DNA of 64,000 bases from contig NW_024881313.1 in NCBI RefSeq assembly GCF_018691265.1, positions 38,805,518 to 38,869,517 on the forward strand. The letters are read 5' to 3'. The translations under genes were made by a program, and so were the position numbers. The DNA is from Tyto alba. Lineage: Eukaryota; Chordata; Aves; Strigiformes; Tytonidae. Shown in pieces: positions 36,600 through 47,545 of this stretch; position 1 is the stretch's first letter; each line of letters opens with the position of its first letter. The notes below the pieces were generated by a model that saw nothing but the letters and a program-made list of their open reading frames with translations, had not been told where the DNA came from and did not search any database.

Positions 36600-39219
36600 T
36601 TTAGGAACTAAGCAGCTTTCTATTTGTGAGCTGTATCTTTTCTCAGCTCTTTCTCCACTGCATGCGCAGACCCTAAATGTGTCCAGGAGCAGCACTGTCT
36701 CAGTGATGGGAGGAAAAGGTCCCCGCCACGACGTGGACCTCGAGCCCATCTGGTCTGCAGGTCTCTCCAGGTTATAAAGCAACTGGATGCGGGGAGCTTG
36801 GCTGCCCCCCATCTTTGCAGGGGGAGGATGAAAGGCCATGGCCACGGCTCCTTTGTGTGGGGAAGACAAAGCCACTATCACCTTTTCAAGGCTTTCTCAG
36901 GAACGGAGCAGAAGGAGAAGGGATAAAAAAAATATAAAAACCGTCAAAACAAACCCCCTCCATACCAACTGGCTGGCACCAGGGATGGGGATGCCGGATC
37001 TGCTCCTGGTGTAAACTTGACGCCAACAGAGTTAGGCGGAGGTAAACCGGATGAACCCGTAACCCGCTGAGTTATAATGTTGATAGCAAGCCCGGTATTA
37101 GGGTATGGGGGTGAAAATTAAGGGACAAAAGGGTACTCACTGTCCCATTGTGGGAGATCCCTCTAATCAGGATATTCTCCCTCAACTTTGCTCCGCTCTA
37201 ACCTATTGACAACAGAACTAGGTCATCTTGGTGAATGGGGTAGATTTTCTGCCGCCTCAGTGTCTTTGAGGCTGGAAGAGATTGTGTGTTCAGTGTTACA
37301 AACAGACCTTCTGTCTTTATTTCCCGACCAGCAGCGCGCCGCTTAACAAGGAGAACTGGACCAGCCATTTTTTCCCGTAACAAATGGAGGGTCCCATCCA
37401 AGCTGTCCTTGCCAGTTGGCTTTCAGACAGGGGAAGCTTATTCATGTTTTTAGACCTCAGCCAAGTTCAGTCAGGAAGCCTGAGATGTTTTAAACTGGGG
37501 GAAAGGCGGGGGTATCCAGGGCTCCCTTGCCAGCTAGGAAGAGGGAGGCGTTGCATTATTTCGGTATTTTCTTGAGTTGGGTCTTTTTTTTTTTTTTGTG
37601 CACTCCCAGGGATAGAGTTGTCTCTATATCCCTGGCATAATGCTGGCTGGGGAGGGAGGTGCTCAAGGATTTTTTTTTGTTCTCCTGGCACGCCTCAAGA
37701 GGACAAGTCCACCCCTGCTTGCTTGAATCACCTACAATGGTGGGAGAAGAGCGGAGGATGTGCGCTGGGGTTGCTAGTGGTGAGGGATCTCACAGGTGAG
37801 TCACTGCAAGTGTAGGTGGATATTACACTACAACCCAAGTCATGAAAATGTCTTGTGATGAGCCAGAGGAGCTCTTGATTACCTTCCTTTGGAGAAGATG
37901 TTTATTCCCCATCCCACCCTAGGATGTTTCCTCTTCAGCTGTCTGCTTTGGGGAAGGACAGAGCATCATCATGCTTTCCATCTGACATCATGGTGCAATG
38001 TCCCAGAAAAACACTTGCACCACCTTTGTGTAATGTTGCTCCTGGCCCTTTTCAAGTGTAAAAACATCCTCGTATCTTTCAGGGTAGATGATAAGAATAT
38101 TCCCTTCTAAGGAATAGCATTAACCTATCCTAGAGATCCCACCAACATTAGCTCATGGTCTTTCACCCATTTTCCTAGGTAGCCAACCCTCATCTCCATT
38201 ACTATGAATGAGTGGCTGGAGTCCTGGATCCTTCTCTGCCCATTTTCAGGCATCATACAGAAACGTCACCTATACCTCACCGAATAGCCACCTCCTGTGG
38301 ATAAGCAGGAGAGAGAACCCTGCACTGTCCATCAGGTGCCCCATGACTTTCCTCACTGTCATTCCCACTCCTGACCCCCACAGCCACCCCTCAGGACCCC
38401 CTTTTAGGACATCGGAGATCAAGATGAAAGGGGAACACCTGGATGGGTGCTAAGCAGGGATGACAGACACAACGGTGTTTGCTGGAGCAAAACCTTCTCA
38501 AGGACATGTCCCATCCTGGTAACACTCAGTTTTCCTCTTTACAGGTTTGGAGATGGGATGAGGAGGGTCAGCAGGAGAAGGGATCTTTCCCAAAGAATCC
38601 TGTTTCTTGTGGTCATCTCTAACTGTCCTCTTTTGTCTGCTCCTGGAGACAGGTTTTGGGGCTTAGGGGACTTTTGGTCTGATCCATTAGATCTGTTCTC
38701 GAGCTGTAAGATGCTCATATAACTGCTACAGCCAGTGCTGAAGATATTGTAATACAGGAGACAATGTGTCCTAAACTTGGCTATATGCCTGGATTAGAAA
38801 TTAAAGGCAAATAAGGCAACCTAAACTCTGGAACTGCATCAAAGGGAAATCCAGGCTAAATGGGAAGGATCCAATTTCACAGTTAAGTTTGTTAAATAGG
38901 TGGGTGGTGGTTGCCGGTGGTGCGCACGTCCCTTTATTAACAATTTAAAATTGAAAGGTCCCTGCCTGGAGATAACTGGAGGATCAGACCTTTTTCTGGC
39001 TGCCTTGCCACAAGTGATCCTTACTCATGCAAGGTTCCTACTAAAACTGACAGAGCTACTCGCATGCACAAGGATCATACTGACTAAACAGAATGAAATG
39101 GCAAAGATGATGGGAAAATTGCAAGGGCAGTAAGACATTCTTGGCAGACCCAGCACAGCAGAAAGTAATCTGACAAATCTAGCTCTTTTCTTTTTCACTT
39201 GTGAGTAGTCTGCAAGCAA
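36600..39219. other. Intergenic, no gene seen
   Basis: Unique sequence with no recognisable element or coding exon. Confidence 0.5.
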
Positions 39220-39810
39220 ATAATTCCCAGCCAGAAATTATTCAGCTGTTCATTCATGCAAACATGTTTTTAATTTTGGATAGCTTCTGAATTTTGCTGG
39301 AATTAATTATACTTCAGTGTGTGCCCCTTGCACAGAGCCTTTGACTGCTTTCCCTGAAGTCCACACTGGTTAAGGATGACAATTTGCAGAAGAGAATTCG
39401 ACAGGTGATTGTTTTTGGTGCAAATCATAACGTCTTCAATATTGGGTAATCACTAAAACGAGAGTTTGTAGAACTTCCACTGACACTGTTGTGATACATA
39501 TTTTGCTTAGATTGCTCTTTGCAATTAAGAAAAAAGGCTCTTAAAAAAAGTTTAATAGTTTTGTTCAAGGGCTCTTGCATATGTTTGTTTGCAGTGTTCA
39601 CTGGTCATGAATTATAAAAGGTGAATCCTCTACCTACATCAACATCAGCATGAGCAAATATGATTATGAATAAATCACATGTGCCAACTTCTGAATATAC
39701 CTTTGTGTATAATGTTGAATTGTTACTACCTTTTGGCTGATTTTTTTCTTGTTTATGACAATTTATGATTATTTTGCAGACCTCTTATACCTGGACTTTT
39801 CCTAGTGTTC
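39220..39810. promoter_or_regulatory. Candidate conserved non-coding block
   Basis: About 590 bp of repeat-free AT-rich sequence with GAATTAATTATAC, CTTTGAC, GCAAATCATAA and TATGATTATGAATAAATCAC. No coding frame. Candidate regulatory sequence by texture only. Confidence 0.25.
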
Positions 39811-41469
39811 CCATTCTCAGCCACATGATAAATTAGTTGAAAAGAAACAAAACTTCTTCCCTGGATTTTTAGTACTCAGAACCAGCTTTGAGAAAAGATC
39901 CCCACAAAGACTCAGAAATCAGAAAATAAATTACATGAATCCAGCATGAGCTATTTCTAAGATGTTATTATTTTATACAGATCTCATAATTTTAGCAGGG
40001 AAATGACGGGAGAGGCTGGGCTGCTTGGCAAGGGCAGTGCTGTGGTATGCTACATGAAATGGTTCTGTAAACAAAAGGAGGTAATTAAAATACATTTGCC
40101 AGAAAAGAGCCCAGATTTCCCATGCAATGTGCAATACTCTCTACACAGCAGAGCTTTTCCTTTCTGCGCTCCCCTCAGCTCCTTGGTTTTATCATCTCTC
40201 AGTCAGAGGCAAGCAAGACAATAGACATTCTTTGAGAAATTCACTACAGGGGATGCAAAGCTAAGGTCTGTGATGCCAGTTTTACATCTCCTTAGGACTT
40301 GTCTTCATGGCAAATGTGACCAGAATAGCTATTTTAGAATTAGCTTTCTATGGTGTCACTATTCCAGAGGAAAGAGATTTTATTCCAGATGAATTACCCT
40401 GGTTAGGAAAGCACTTCTTATTTTGCAACTAAAATGTGTATGTGTAGAACAGCACATGGTAATGTACAGAGAGACTCGATATAAGGAGGGTCAGAAGCAA
40501 TATGGCCACATTCATACTGTGCTCAGATCACGTTCTTATCTGCAGCATCACATAGTTATCTGGCAAAACCAGGGTATTCCTCATTAAAATGTTGTCTGAA
40601 ATATACCATCCAGTATGAGCCGACCATCTTGTCTCTCTCTACAGTTAAGGGGGTAAGGGAATCCTCCAGAAAGCTGTTGGTCTCAGCTGTCTTAGGTATC
40701 TTAGGGTGGGCAAACTGTTTTGTGTAAGCATTTGCCTCTCTGCTGATTAGAAAGGAAGCCAAAATTCAGAGCTTGATCTAGATTTGCAAGAGTGGTGATG
40801 AAACAAATCCTTCTTCAGGTGATTTCTGTTCTCAGACAGGGGGTGAGACTCATCATAACAGTTCAGCTCAGGGTACACATTGCTTTTCAGCAGTGAACAC
40901 ACCTAAGATAAAAATTGTAGTCCCTATGATAAAGGTTTATGATATCTACGGGTCACCTTTAGACAAAATCTTTGCACCCAAGTTTGGTTGTATATTTGGG
41001 CTTCTCAGAAGTTACCACCTTCTCATGAATTTCCCCACACCATTACCCTTTGACAAGCAGTGCCTTTTGTGTGGCTCAACTCCCACTGCTTGCATATTCT
41101 GTATTGGATTTAATATGTGTATAAGTGGATCGATTTGCCCTTGGCTCCAGCTGGGAAACTGGCCTCAGCTGCTTGGTAGTGACCTGCCTGCAGAAGCATC
41201 CTTCCTATCCCTGGTGAAAGTGATGCTTCTGTTTTGTTAAACATGCGTGACCCATGGGGAATGATAAAACAAAATAACACATCCTGTTCAGGAAGCATCA
41301 GAAAGCACCTCTGAGCCACAGGGCCTCCATGACAACTACCCCAGTGGAGAGATGCCTGCATGGTTTCTACAACTTTGATGAAAAATAAGGAAACTTAACA
41401 GCTTTTGTGAGGGGAGAGGAGAATGAAGACGTTCTCCTCTAGTCAAGTATTTATAGGAAAATTCATCAG

Positions 41470-41520
41470 GTCTTCAACCTTGCGGTGAAAGATGCTCTAT
41501 AAATGCAGAGGAAAATCAAT
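41470..41520 (+). repeat. Short MIR-like SINE tail remnant
   Basis: CTTGCGGTGAAAGATGCTCTATAAATGCAGAG resembles the tail CTCGGATGAAAGGCGCTATAGAAATGCAAAG found at 12.6 kb. It is only a remnant. Confidence 0.4.
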
Positions 41521-42289
41521 GCTACAATGACTATAGGCCACTTGGAATTTGTGGGGAGGGGGAATATCTCTTCTTAGGCCATCTGATGCAATGGGAGTAG
41601 AGAGATGTGCTTCCAGATACACAAGATCTCCTTTTCATCTAGATTAGACAAAATTAGGAGAGATCAGACAAATGAAGTAAGTAGATTAGACTGTGCCCTG
41701 TGGTCGTAAATGGTTTTCAGCCTTCTAGCTGTGTTGTAGGCTGAGCCTTATCTCATCAAGCTATGCTCAGAATGAACCTTGGGGGCCTTTTCCAGCTACA
41801 GTCATTTGTAGAGGTTGGCCTTATGTGAAAGACAGTTCCTAAGGATGTCAATGGACAGCTCTGGAGAGCATGGATGGCAAGGTCAGTGTGTTGCAAGGCT
41901 GATTCCCTACTCAATATGTGGATCGAATGTTTTTCTTTGTTGCCAAAGGGTGTCTTACAAGGGTTAGGTTGAAAGATTGGCCCTTGGGATGACGGGACTC
42001 AATCCCTGTGATGTAGTTCCTTGGGAGAGTTATTTGATGTGGGACTTACATTATCTATCAAAAACTAATGTCTAATCCAAGCTAGTCTTTCACCTTCTAC
42101 AGTTAATTAAAAAAAGCTGGTTGTCTGTGAAGTGATTTATCCCATCCATGTCAAGGGCAAAGTGAGACTGTAAACTCAAGGTGTGGCAAATTAAAGTCTC
42201 ATTTCAGCAGGCTTTGCAGAGTGGGACATGCCCTTCTGTCTCTCCCGAGGGCCACAAGACACTTGATACCTAAATTTGAGAGGACCAAA

Positions 42290-42420
42290 GTCAGGTGAAA
42301 TGACTCAGCTTTTGGTTTCTTTGTGCCTCTGTTCCTCATTTGTAAAATAAACAAAAGTGTACTCCATTACAGAGAAGATGTGGACAGAAATATATTAAAG
42401 GCTATGAGATGTTTGTCTGC
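42290..42420 (+). repeat. MIR-like SINE fragment
   Basis: AAATGACTCAGC, then TTTGTGCCTCTGTTCCTCATTTGTAAAATAAAC, then ATATTAAAGGCTATGAGATG match in order the repeat text AAGTCACTTAAC, TGTGCCTCAGTTCCTCATCTGTAAAATGG, ACATTAAAGATTGTGAGGCG. Confidence 0.62.
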
Positions 42421-43924
42421 TGTGGTCACAAAGCTGGAAGGTTAATTATCCTGACATCTGCTGTCTTCTGCTTTGAGGGACAGGGGGTGAAGGCATGCAG
42501 TTAAGAGCAGGCAACCTATAGAGTAAACCTCACCCATATTTCTGTATGCTCAGTAACCAAAACCAAATATCACCACTGGGAGGCATCACTGGTAGGAGGG
42601 AGTTTCAGTTGCACTCATGAGTTTGGATTACAGTTGGTGAAGAAACCAACCTGGTCCTGGCATGAGGAAGTGCTTCAACTCACCTGAAGTAAAATTGACT
42701 CGAGGGATTTTTGTAGGTGTTGATTCAGTATCAAAAGAAATAGTGGTCGAAAACCATGGAGAACTGCTGTCACTGTTTTACCATTGATGCCTAGTGTGAC
42801 CTCATGAGTAGGTCAGTTCCATCAGTGTGCCGCCACTTTTGGCCTCCTGAACCTAAATGAAGTGCTGATCTTAAAATCCTTGTCCAACACAGATCAGCAA
42901 AGAGTGTGTCACTATGGGAGCACTTTTGGTGATGGGTACTTTACAGCCTACAACAGCTATTACAGATCCATGTACCGTAGTGAATCCCATAGCAAAACAG
43001 GGATAGTGATAGTCAACCAGCTCTGTGCTATACTTCAGTTCAGTTCTTGGGGTGCCAAGAACTGTGGGGAAACAATGTATATGTGGGGCAACAGTGCAGA
43101 ATGAAGCTCATTTTGGTCATTTTTTTTTCTTGCCTTTTATTTCATCCCATGAGTAGACAATTCCTGAACAAATTCCCATGCTGGCGACTCCTCTGGTTTA
43201 GAGTCCGGAGGGATTAGCACCCAGTGAGGATGTGTCCTCTCTCTGACAGTGCCTCAGGTCTAACACCTAAAGATCCTGAGAAGGTTTCTACGCTAGTCAT
43301 ACAGTGGAGGATTATAAGGAATTATTGACAGTGCCTCTGTAGGATTACTTTCTAGCTGCTGGAACTGAAGTTAAATGCTGTAACTCTTCTATTCAGCCAG
43401 CTTTTGCTTTGGAGGACTGCAGGGATTGACCAGTCCTCTGCCCCACCTGAACCTTTATTGTTGAGTGCAGAAGAAGAGAGTCTTAGAAAGCCTGGTGGGA
43501 GAAAAAATTTTTGCCAATGTTTTTTTTAGAAAAGGAGAAATCAAGACCTGGTTGATCAGCATGCTTTGGATGTCCTCTGAGGTGAAATTAGAGAAGGCAG
43601 AGAGAGGGCTGGGATGAGAGATATGGGCTTGAAGCCAGGTCTGGAATTCATAAGATTGTGTTTATATTCCCTGCTTCTTTGCAACCCCCACTCTGAGATA
43701 TTTTTATTCTTCTGTAAATAGTTTTCACATTATTTATCGTTCATATCTATTTTTAACATCTACGGGGCACAGAATGCCTACCATTATGTACATGCACTAT
43801 AGCCAACCTTTGGTTGTGCCATAACAGGAAAAAAAAAAAAAAAGAATAATTTTTTTTTGAGACCATTCTGGCAGGAAGACTCCTTAGCACCAACTGCATT
43901 GAACACCTTTGCTGGACTAAGGCT

Positions 43925-44010
43925 GTGCAATATATCACTGAGCTCTGAGCCGTTTTGTGTTTGTATAGCTCCCAGCACAATGGAGACAATATAATTATGG
44001 CATTCAGGCT
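43925..44010 (-). repeat. MIR-like SINE head fragment
   Basis: GTTTTGTGTTTGTATAGCTCCCAGCACAATGGAG is the reverse complement form of the repeat head seen at 11.76 kb, usually GTTCTGTGTTTGTACAGCGCCTAGCACAATGGGG. The element is therefore antisense to the copies at 3.0 and 11.8 kb. Confidence 0.62.
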
Positions 44011-44055
44011 CTATTTGAACGTATTAACTGAACACTGTGACTGTGGCATTGCAGT

Positions 44056-44094
44056 GTAGAGGACAATATTCACCTTCTGGACATTGTCCTCTAC
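44056..44094. repeat. Perfect 12-bp inverted repeat with 15-bp spacer
   Basis: GTAGAGGACAAT at 44056-44067 is the exact reverse complement of ATTGTCCTCTAC at 44083-44094. It lies just right of the MIR-like fragment at 43.9 kb. Confidence 0.9.
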
Positions 44095-46504
44095 CAGGAC
44101 AATGCTCATGTAATTGCTCATGTGCATTCCCCAGGGTATTGACTGTTGAGATCAAATGGTAGGAAACAGAGTTTTTAGAGTGACAGGAATTGCATATGCT
44201 GGTTACAAGAGGCTGCTTATACAAACGTTACAGACCTAGACTTGCCCTTGTTCAAATCTACAGTCATTCTACTATTGCCTCAGTGGAGTAAGAGGTGAAA
44301 ACTATGTCCAGTTCATTTCAGTTCTCTCAGCAGCTTCTAGTGAAATCCAGTGCTTGAGGCCTCAAGAAGAGATCTGTTGTCTTGACAGACACATTTTTGT
44401 CACTTTTTTTGCCCTAATGAACAGACAGAAGATCTGTTATTGAAGTGGGAGATGTGGTGGCATGTGACGGTGCTTCAAGTGAACTGAATGGCATGGTGTC
44501 TCTGAAGACGTCCATTCTTCTTGAGGCTCCCCCCCTGCAAAGACATGTCTGGAGAGGATGTGTTTGCTTGCAGAATATTATTCAGCCACCAGATGTCCCT
44601 CCATGCTCCCCTGGTGAACAAGGAAGACAAAACTGGAACACAAGTTGTAGGGAAAAATGCTCATATTCAGTTTCTAACTCTTGTCTTTATTAAACATCTT
44701 CTGCCTGGAGTTGGCTTTACACCATCTCAAGAGATACTCTGCTTCAGGGCTGGATTTTGATGCATCTCCTTGGGTTGAGGAGATGAATAAATATTCTCTG
44801 GAGCTTTGTAAATCAAAGAGTTTTGTCTGCCCATGGCTATACATGACAGCACTGTTGAAAGATTTGTACTATAAGGTCACTTAGGAGGTCGGAGAAGCTT
44901 TATGGAAGAGATAGCCTTTAATGAAGGAATTTCAAAATGGAGAGTGTCTAAGATGGAGTTGAGTAGTCAAAGAACAACATCCAATCATGAATTCAGAGTA
45001 TGGAGAACAAGCCTGTAAAGGACTTATTTCCAACATGCATTGTTTCTCCAAACTGCTGATTCTCAAGCTTTTTATCCTTCAGACACCCTATACTGAAATG
45101 ATCAGGAGTCTGAAGCAACTTCTGTCTCCTATTTGGTTTGAGAAGTTTACAGTTAGACACCATCATGTCAGCTTGGTATTCTAGAGTATTCCAAACAAAA
45201 GGGGAAATTGCACATTTCTGACACTAAACCATCATAGACCTGGAATAAGTAAGTGCAACTTCCTCTGTTCTCACAAATTGTGACTGACTTCAGTTAATTT
45301 CATTCTACTTAGTAGTCAGCCTACAGCAGGTTAGGAATGAAACGCCCCAAAACATTTTCTCACTTTTTTCCACAGTACATTCATCTTTTTCTTTGAAAAC
45401 TGCAGTGTAAGTTGAGTTTGTGGCACTTGCAGAGTTACAGCCCCTTAAATTTACCTTTCAAAGTCACCTCCAATTCAGATTTGCAACCAGCCCCTGAATC
45501 TGACAGGAACGCCTTCTCTTGGGGAAGTGAAAAGACAACAGCTCTTATGACTTTGGATCTGAAAGAGGAGTCCACTCACCATCTTCAACATACTCTGAAA
45601 GACTCCTTGTTAAGGAATATTTAGTGAGATGAGTGCTAGGTTTGAACTACTTGGATTCCTTGTAACCACAGAGTCAAAATCCAGCTGACTCAACTCAAAC
45701 CTTTTGTGCTTCTTCAGCAGCTGAGAAGAGTCTGTTCAGATTACTCCCATTAAGGATATATTTTTTTCATGGTCTGAACAGACATTAACGCCATTTTTTG
45801 GTCAGAAATGAAATTTGTTTTGGTGTCTTAAGCTACAAGTTTCTCCCTAGTAAGAAGTGGCCTTTACTCTTCATCATCTTTGACTATCAAGAGCTTTTGT
45901 TTCTTATGGAAAGCACTGAAGTTTTCTCAGGGAGAACTATTATCGGGCCAGGAGTTGGCATGTAAACCTGAGGGGTTCAAAGGAAATTTTGGTGCTGAGA
46001 TTTAGTTAGCCCATATAAAATAATTTTGAAATATATGTCCATTTTCTTTAGTGTTTAATACCTTTTTTGGTACTTTTTCTATGTTCTACCTCACAGTTCA
46101 GATTCCTGCAAATTTAAGGTGAGGCTTGCAGTTTTAGGAGGGTTTCATCAGCCCTAATTTACACCTCTAAAAGTTAGATGCCCAGGTCCAAGTTAGTCAG
46201 CCCAGTTTTGCTTTGTAGTCAAGGGAGAGGAGAGTTACCCCTGAGGAGAGATTCATCTCTTAAAACAGACACCCAAGGTTGGTCATGCAAATCACTTCCT
46301 GGACATGTCCCGTTCTCTCTCTTGTATGTAAAGATTTGTCAGACTTTTAATCTTTTTAAAGTTAGGTGAAATGACCACTGTCATCAGGTTTTTTTTTTTT
46401 TACTCAGACTGAAAGAATAAATCATACTTTTCCTGAAAGTCATTCCTCCTGAAGAGTAGCAAGAATATTAGTCTCTCCCAAGTTTGTTTTGTGGACATTT
46501 ACAT

Positions 46505-46890
46505 GTTGATGAATATACAATCAGCTGTGCTGGATCAGACAGCCCATTGTGTTGGCCCTGTCTTCTGTCTCTGACAGAGGCCAAGAGTAGGTGCCTGGGG
46601 AAGAGTAGAAGAACAGGACGAACACAGGGTGATACTTTCACTGGCGTATGCCCAACTCCCAGAAATCCCTGGCTGGGATTTCTCATTGAGGAGTTGTATC
46701 TTTGAGTGTAAAATCTCCTCATGCATTTTACTTCAGTGAATTTTGTCTAGTTGCTTTTTAAACTCGGGTAAATTTAAATATCCACAGCTCCCCACAGCAG
46801 AGATTTCTAGTGTCAAACTACGACCCATGAGAAGAAACACTCTTTTCTCTTGTTTTCTACCTGCTAATTACAGTGGATGTCTCCTGGTTT
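46505..46890 (-). mobile_element. CR1-like LINE fragment (longest copy in the window)
   Basis: The plus strand runs CTGTGCTGGATCAGACAGCC, TGTCTTCTGTCTCTGACAG, GGCCAAGAGTAGGTGCC, CTTTTTAAACTCGGGTAAA and TACCTGCTAATTACAGTGG. These occur in the same order as antisense sauropsid CR1 (CTGGGTCAGACCAA, CCTGTCTTCTGACAGTGGCCA, TTTTTTGAACCCTG, CCTGCTGCCTATTAATTTCA). Sites with similar text at 2.2 kb are the opposite orientation of the same family. Confidence 0.72.
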
Positions 46891-47409
46891 TAATATAATG
46901 AGAAATGGTGGATATTTGTTCTGTATTCACCTCTCAGCCCCGTTGTTTCCCCAGGCCTGGCTGCTCCAAAGATTTCTTTTGCAGACCATGCCAGCTTGCA
47001 CCCTATGGCCTCTGCTTACAGAGCAGTTCCCACCTTCTTTATGCCAGCAAGGTATAACCACATGCTTGGTGAGCTAGCAGAACTGTAACTTTTTTATTGG
47101 CTTGTACTAAGTCCAAGCCACAAGTGAAAAAAGTAATTTCCTTCACATGACATATTTGATAAATGATGCTAATAGGTGGACCTAATTTTTCTCTAGTTAA
47201 GCCAGACATTGTTACTAACTTGATGTTATTTTTGCATTCAGATGACTTGCAAGACATCTGCTTGATATGTACAACTCTGTGGCCTCCTTGGGCATGGTTG
47301 TTGTGTCTACAGGCAAACTGGCTCAGGCAGCCTACAGTGATGCCTAGGAGCTGTTTTTCTTTATCAGCATCACTGATGGATGTAAACAGGGTTAGGTAGA
47401 AACAGGCCA

Positions 47410-47545
47410 CTTGGACTGGAAGTTCTTTACGACAGGGTCCACCACCTTGTTCTGTACTTGTACATCACCTAGCACTTGGGGTGGTCTTCAGCCGTGATAA
47501 GCACCAGAGACACTGTCACAAAACAAGGAGTATGATTATGACTGA
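47410..47545 (-). repeat. MIR-like SINE head fragment
   Basis: GGAAGTTCTTTACGACAGGG, then TTGTTCTGTACTTGTACATCACCTAGCACTTGGGG, match the same repeat in reverse (TAAGCTCTTTGGGGCAGGG, GTTCTGTGTTTGTACAGCGCCTAGCACAATGGGG). Confidence 0.66.

Larger units (their letters stand above)
39811..46504. other. Intergenic, no gene seen apart from listed repeats
   Basis: Holds MIR-like remnants at 41.5, 42.3 and 43.9 kb, a 15-bp A run at 43,829 and the 12-bp inverted repeat at 44,056. No protein family recognised in any frame. Confidence 0.5.
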
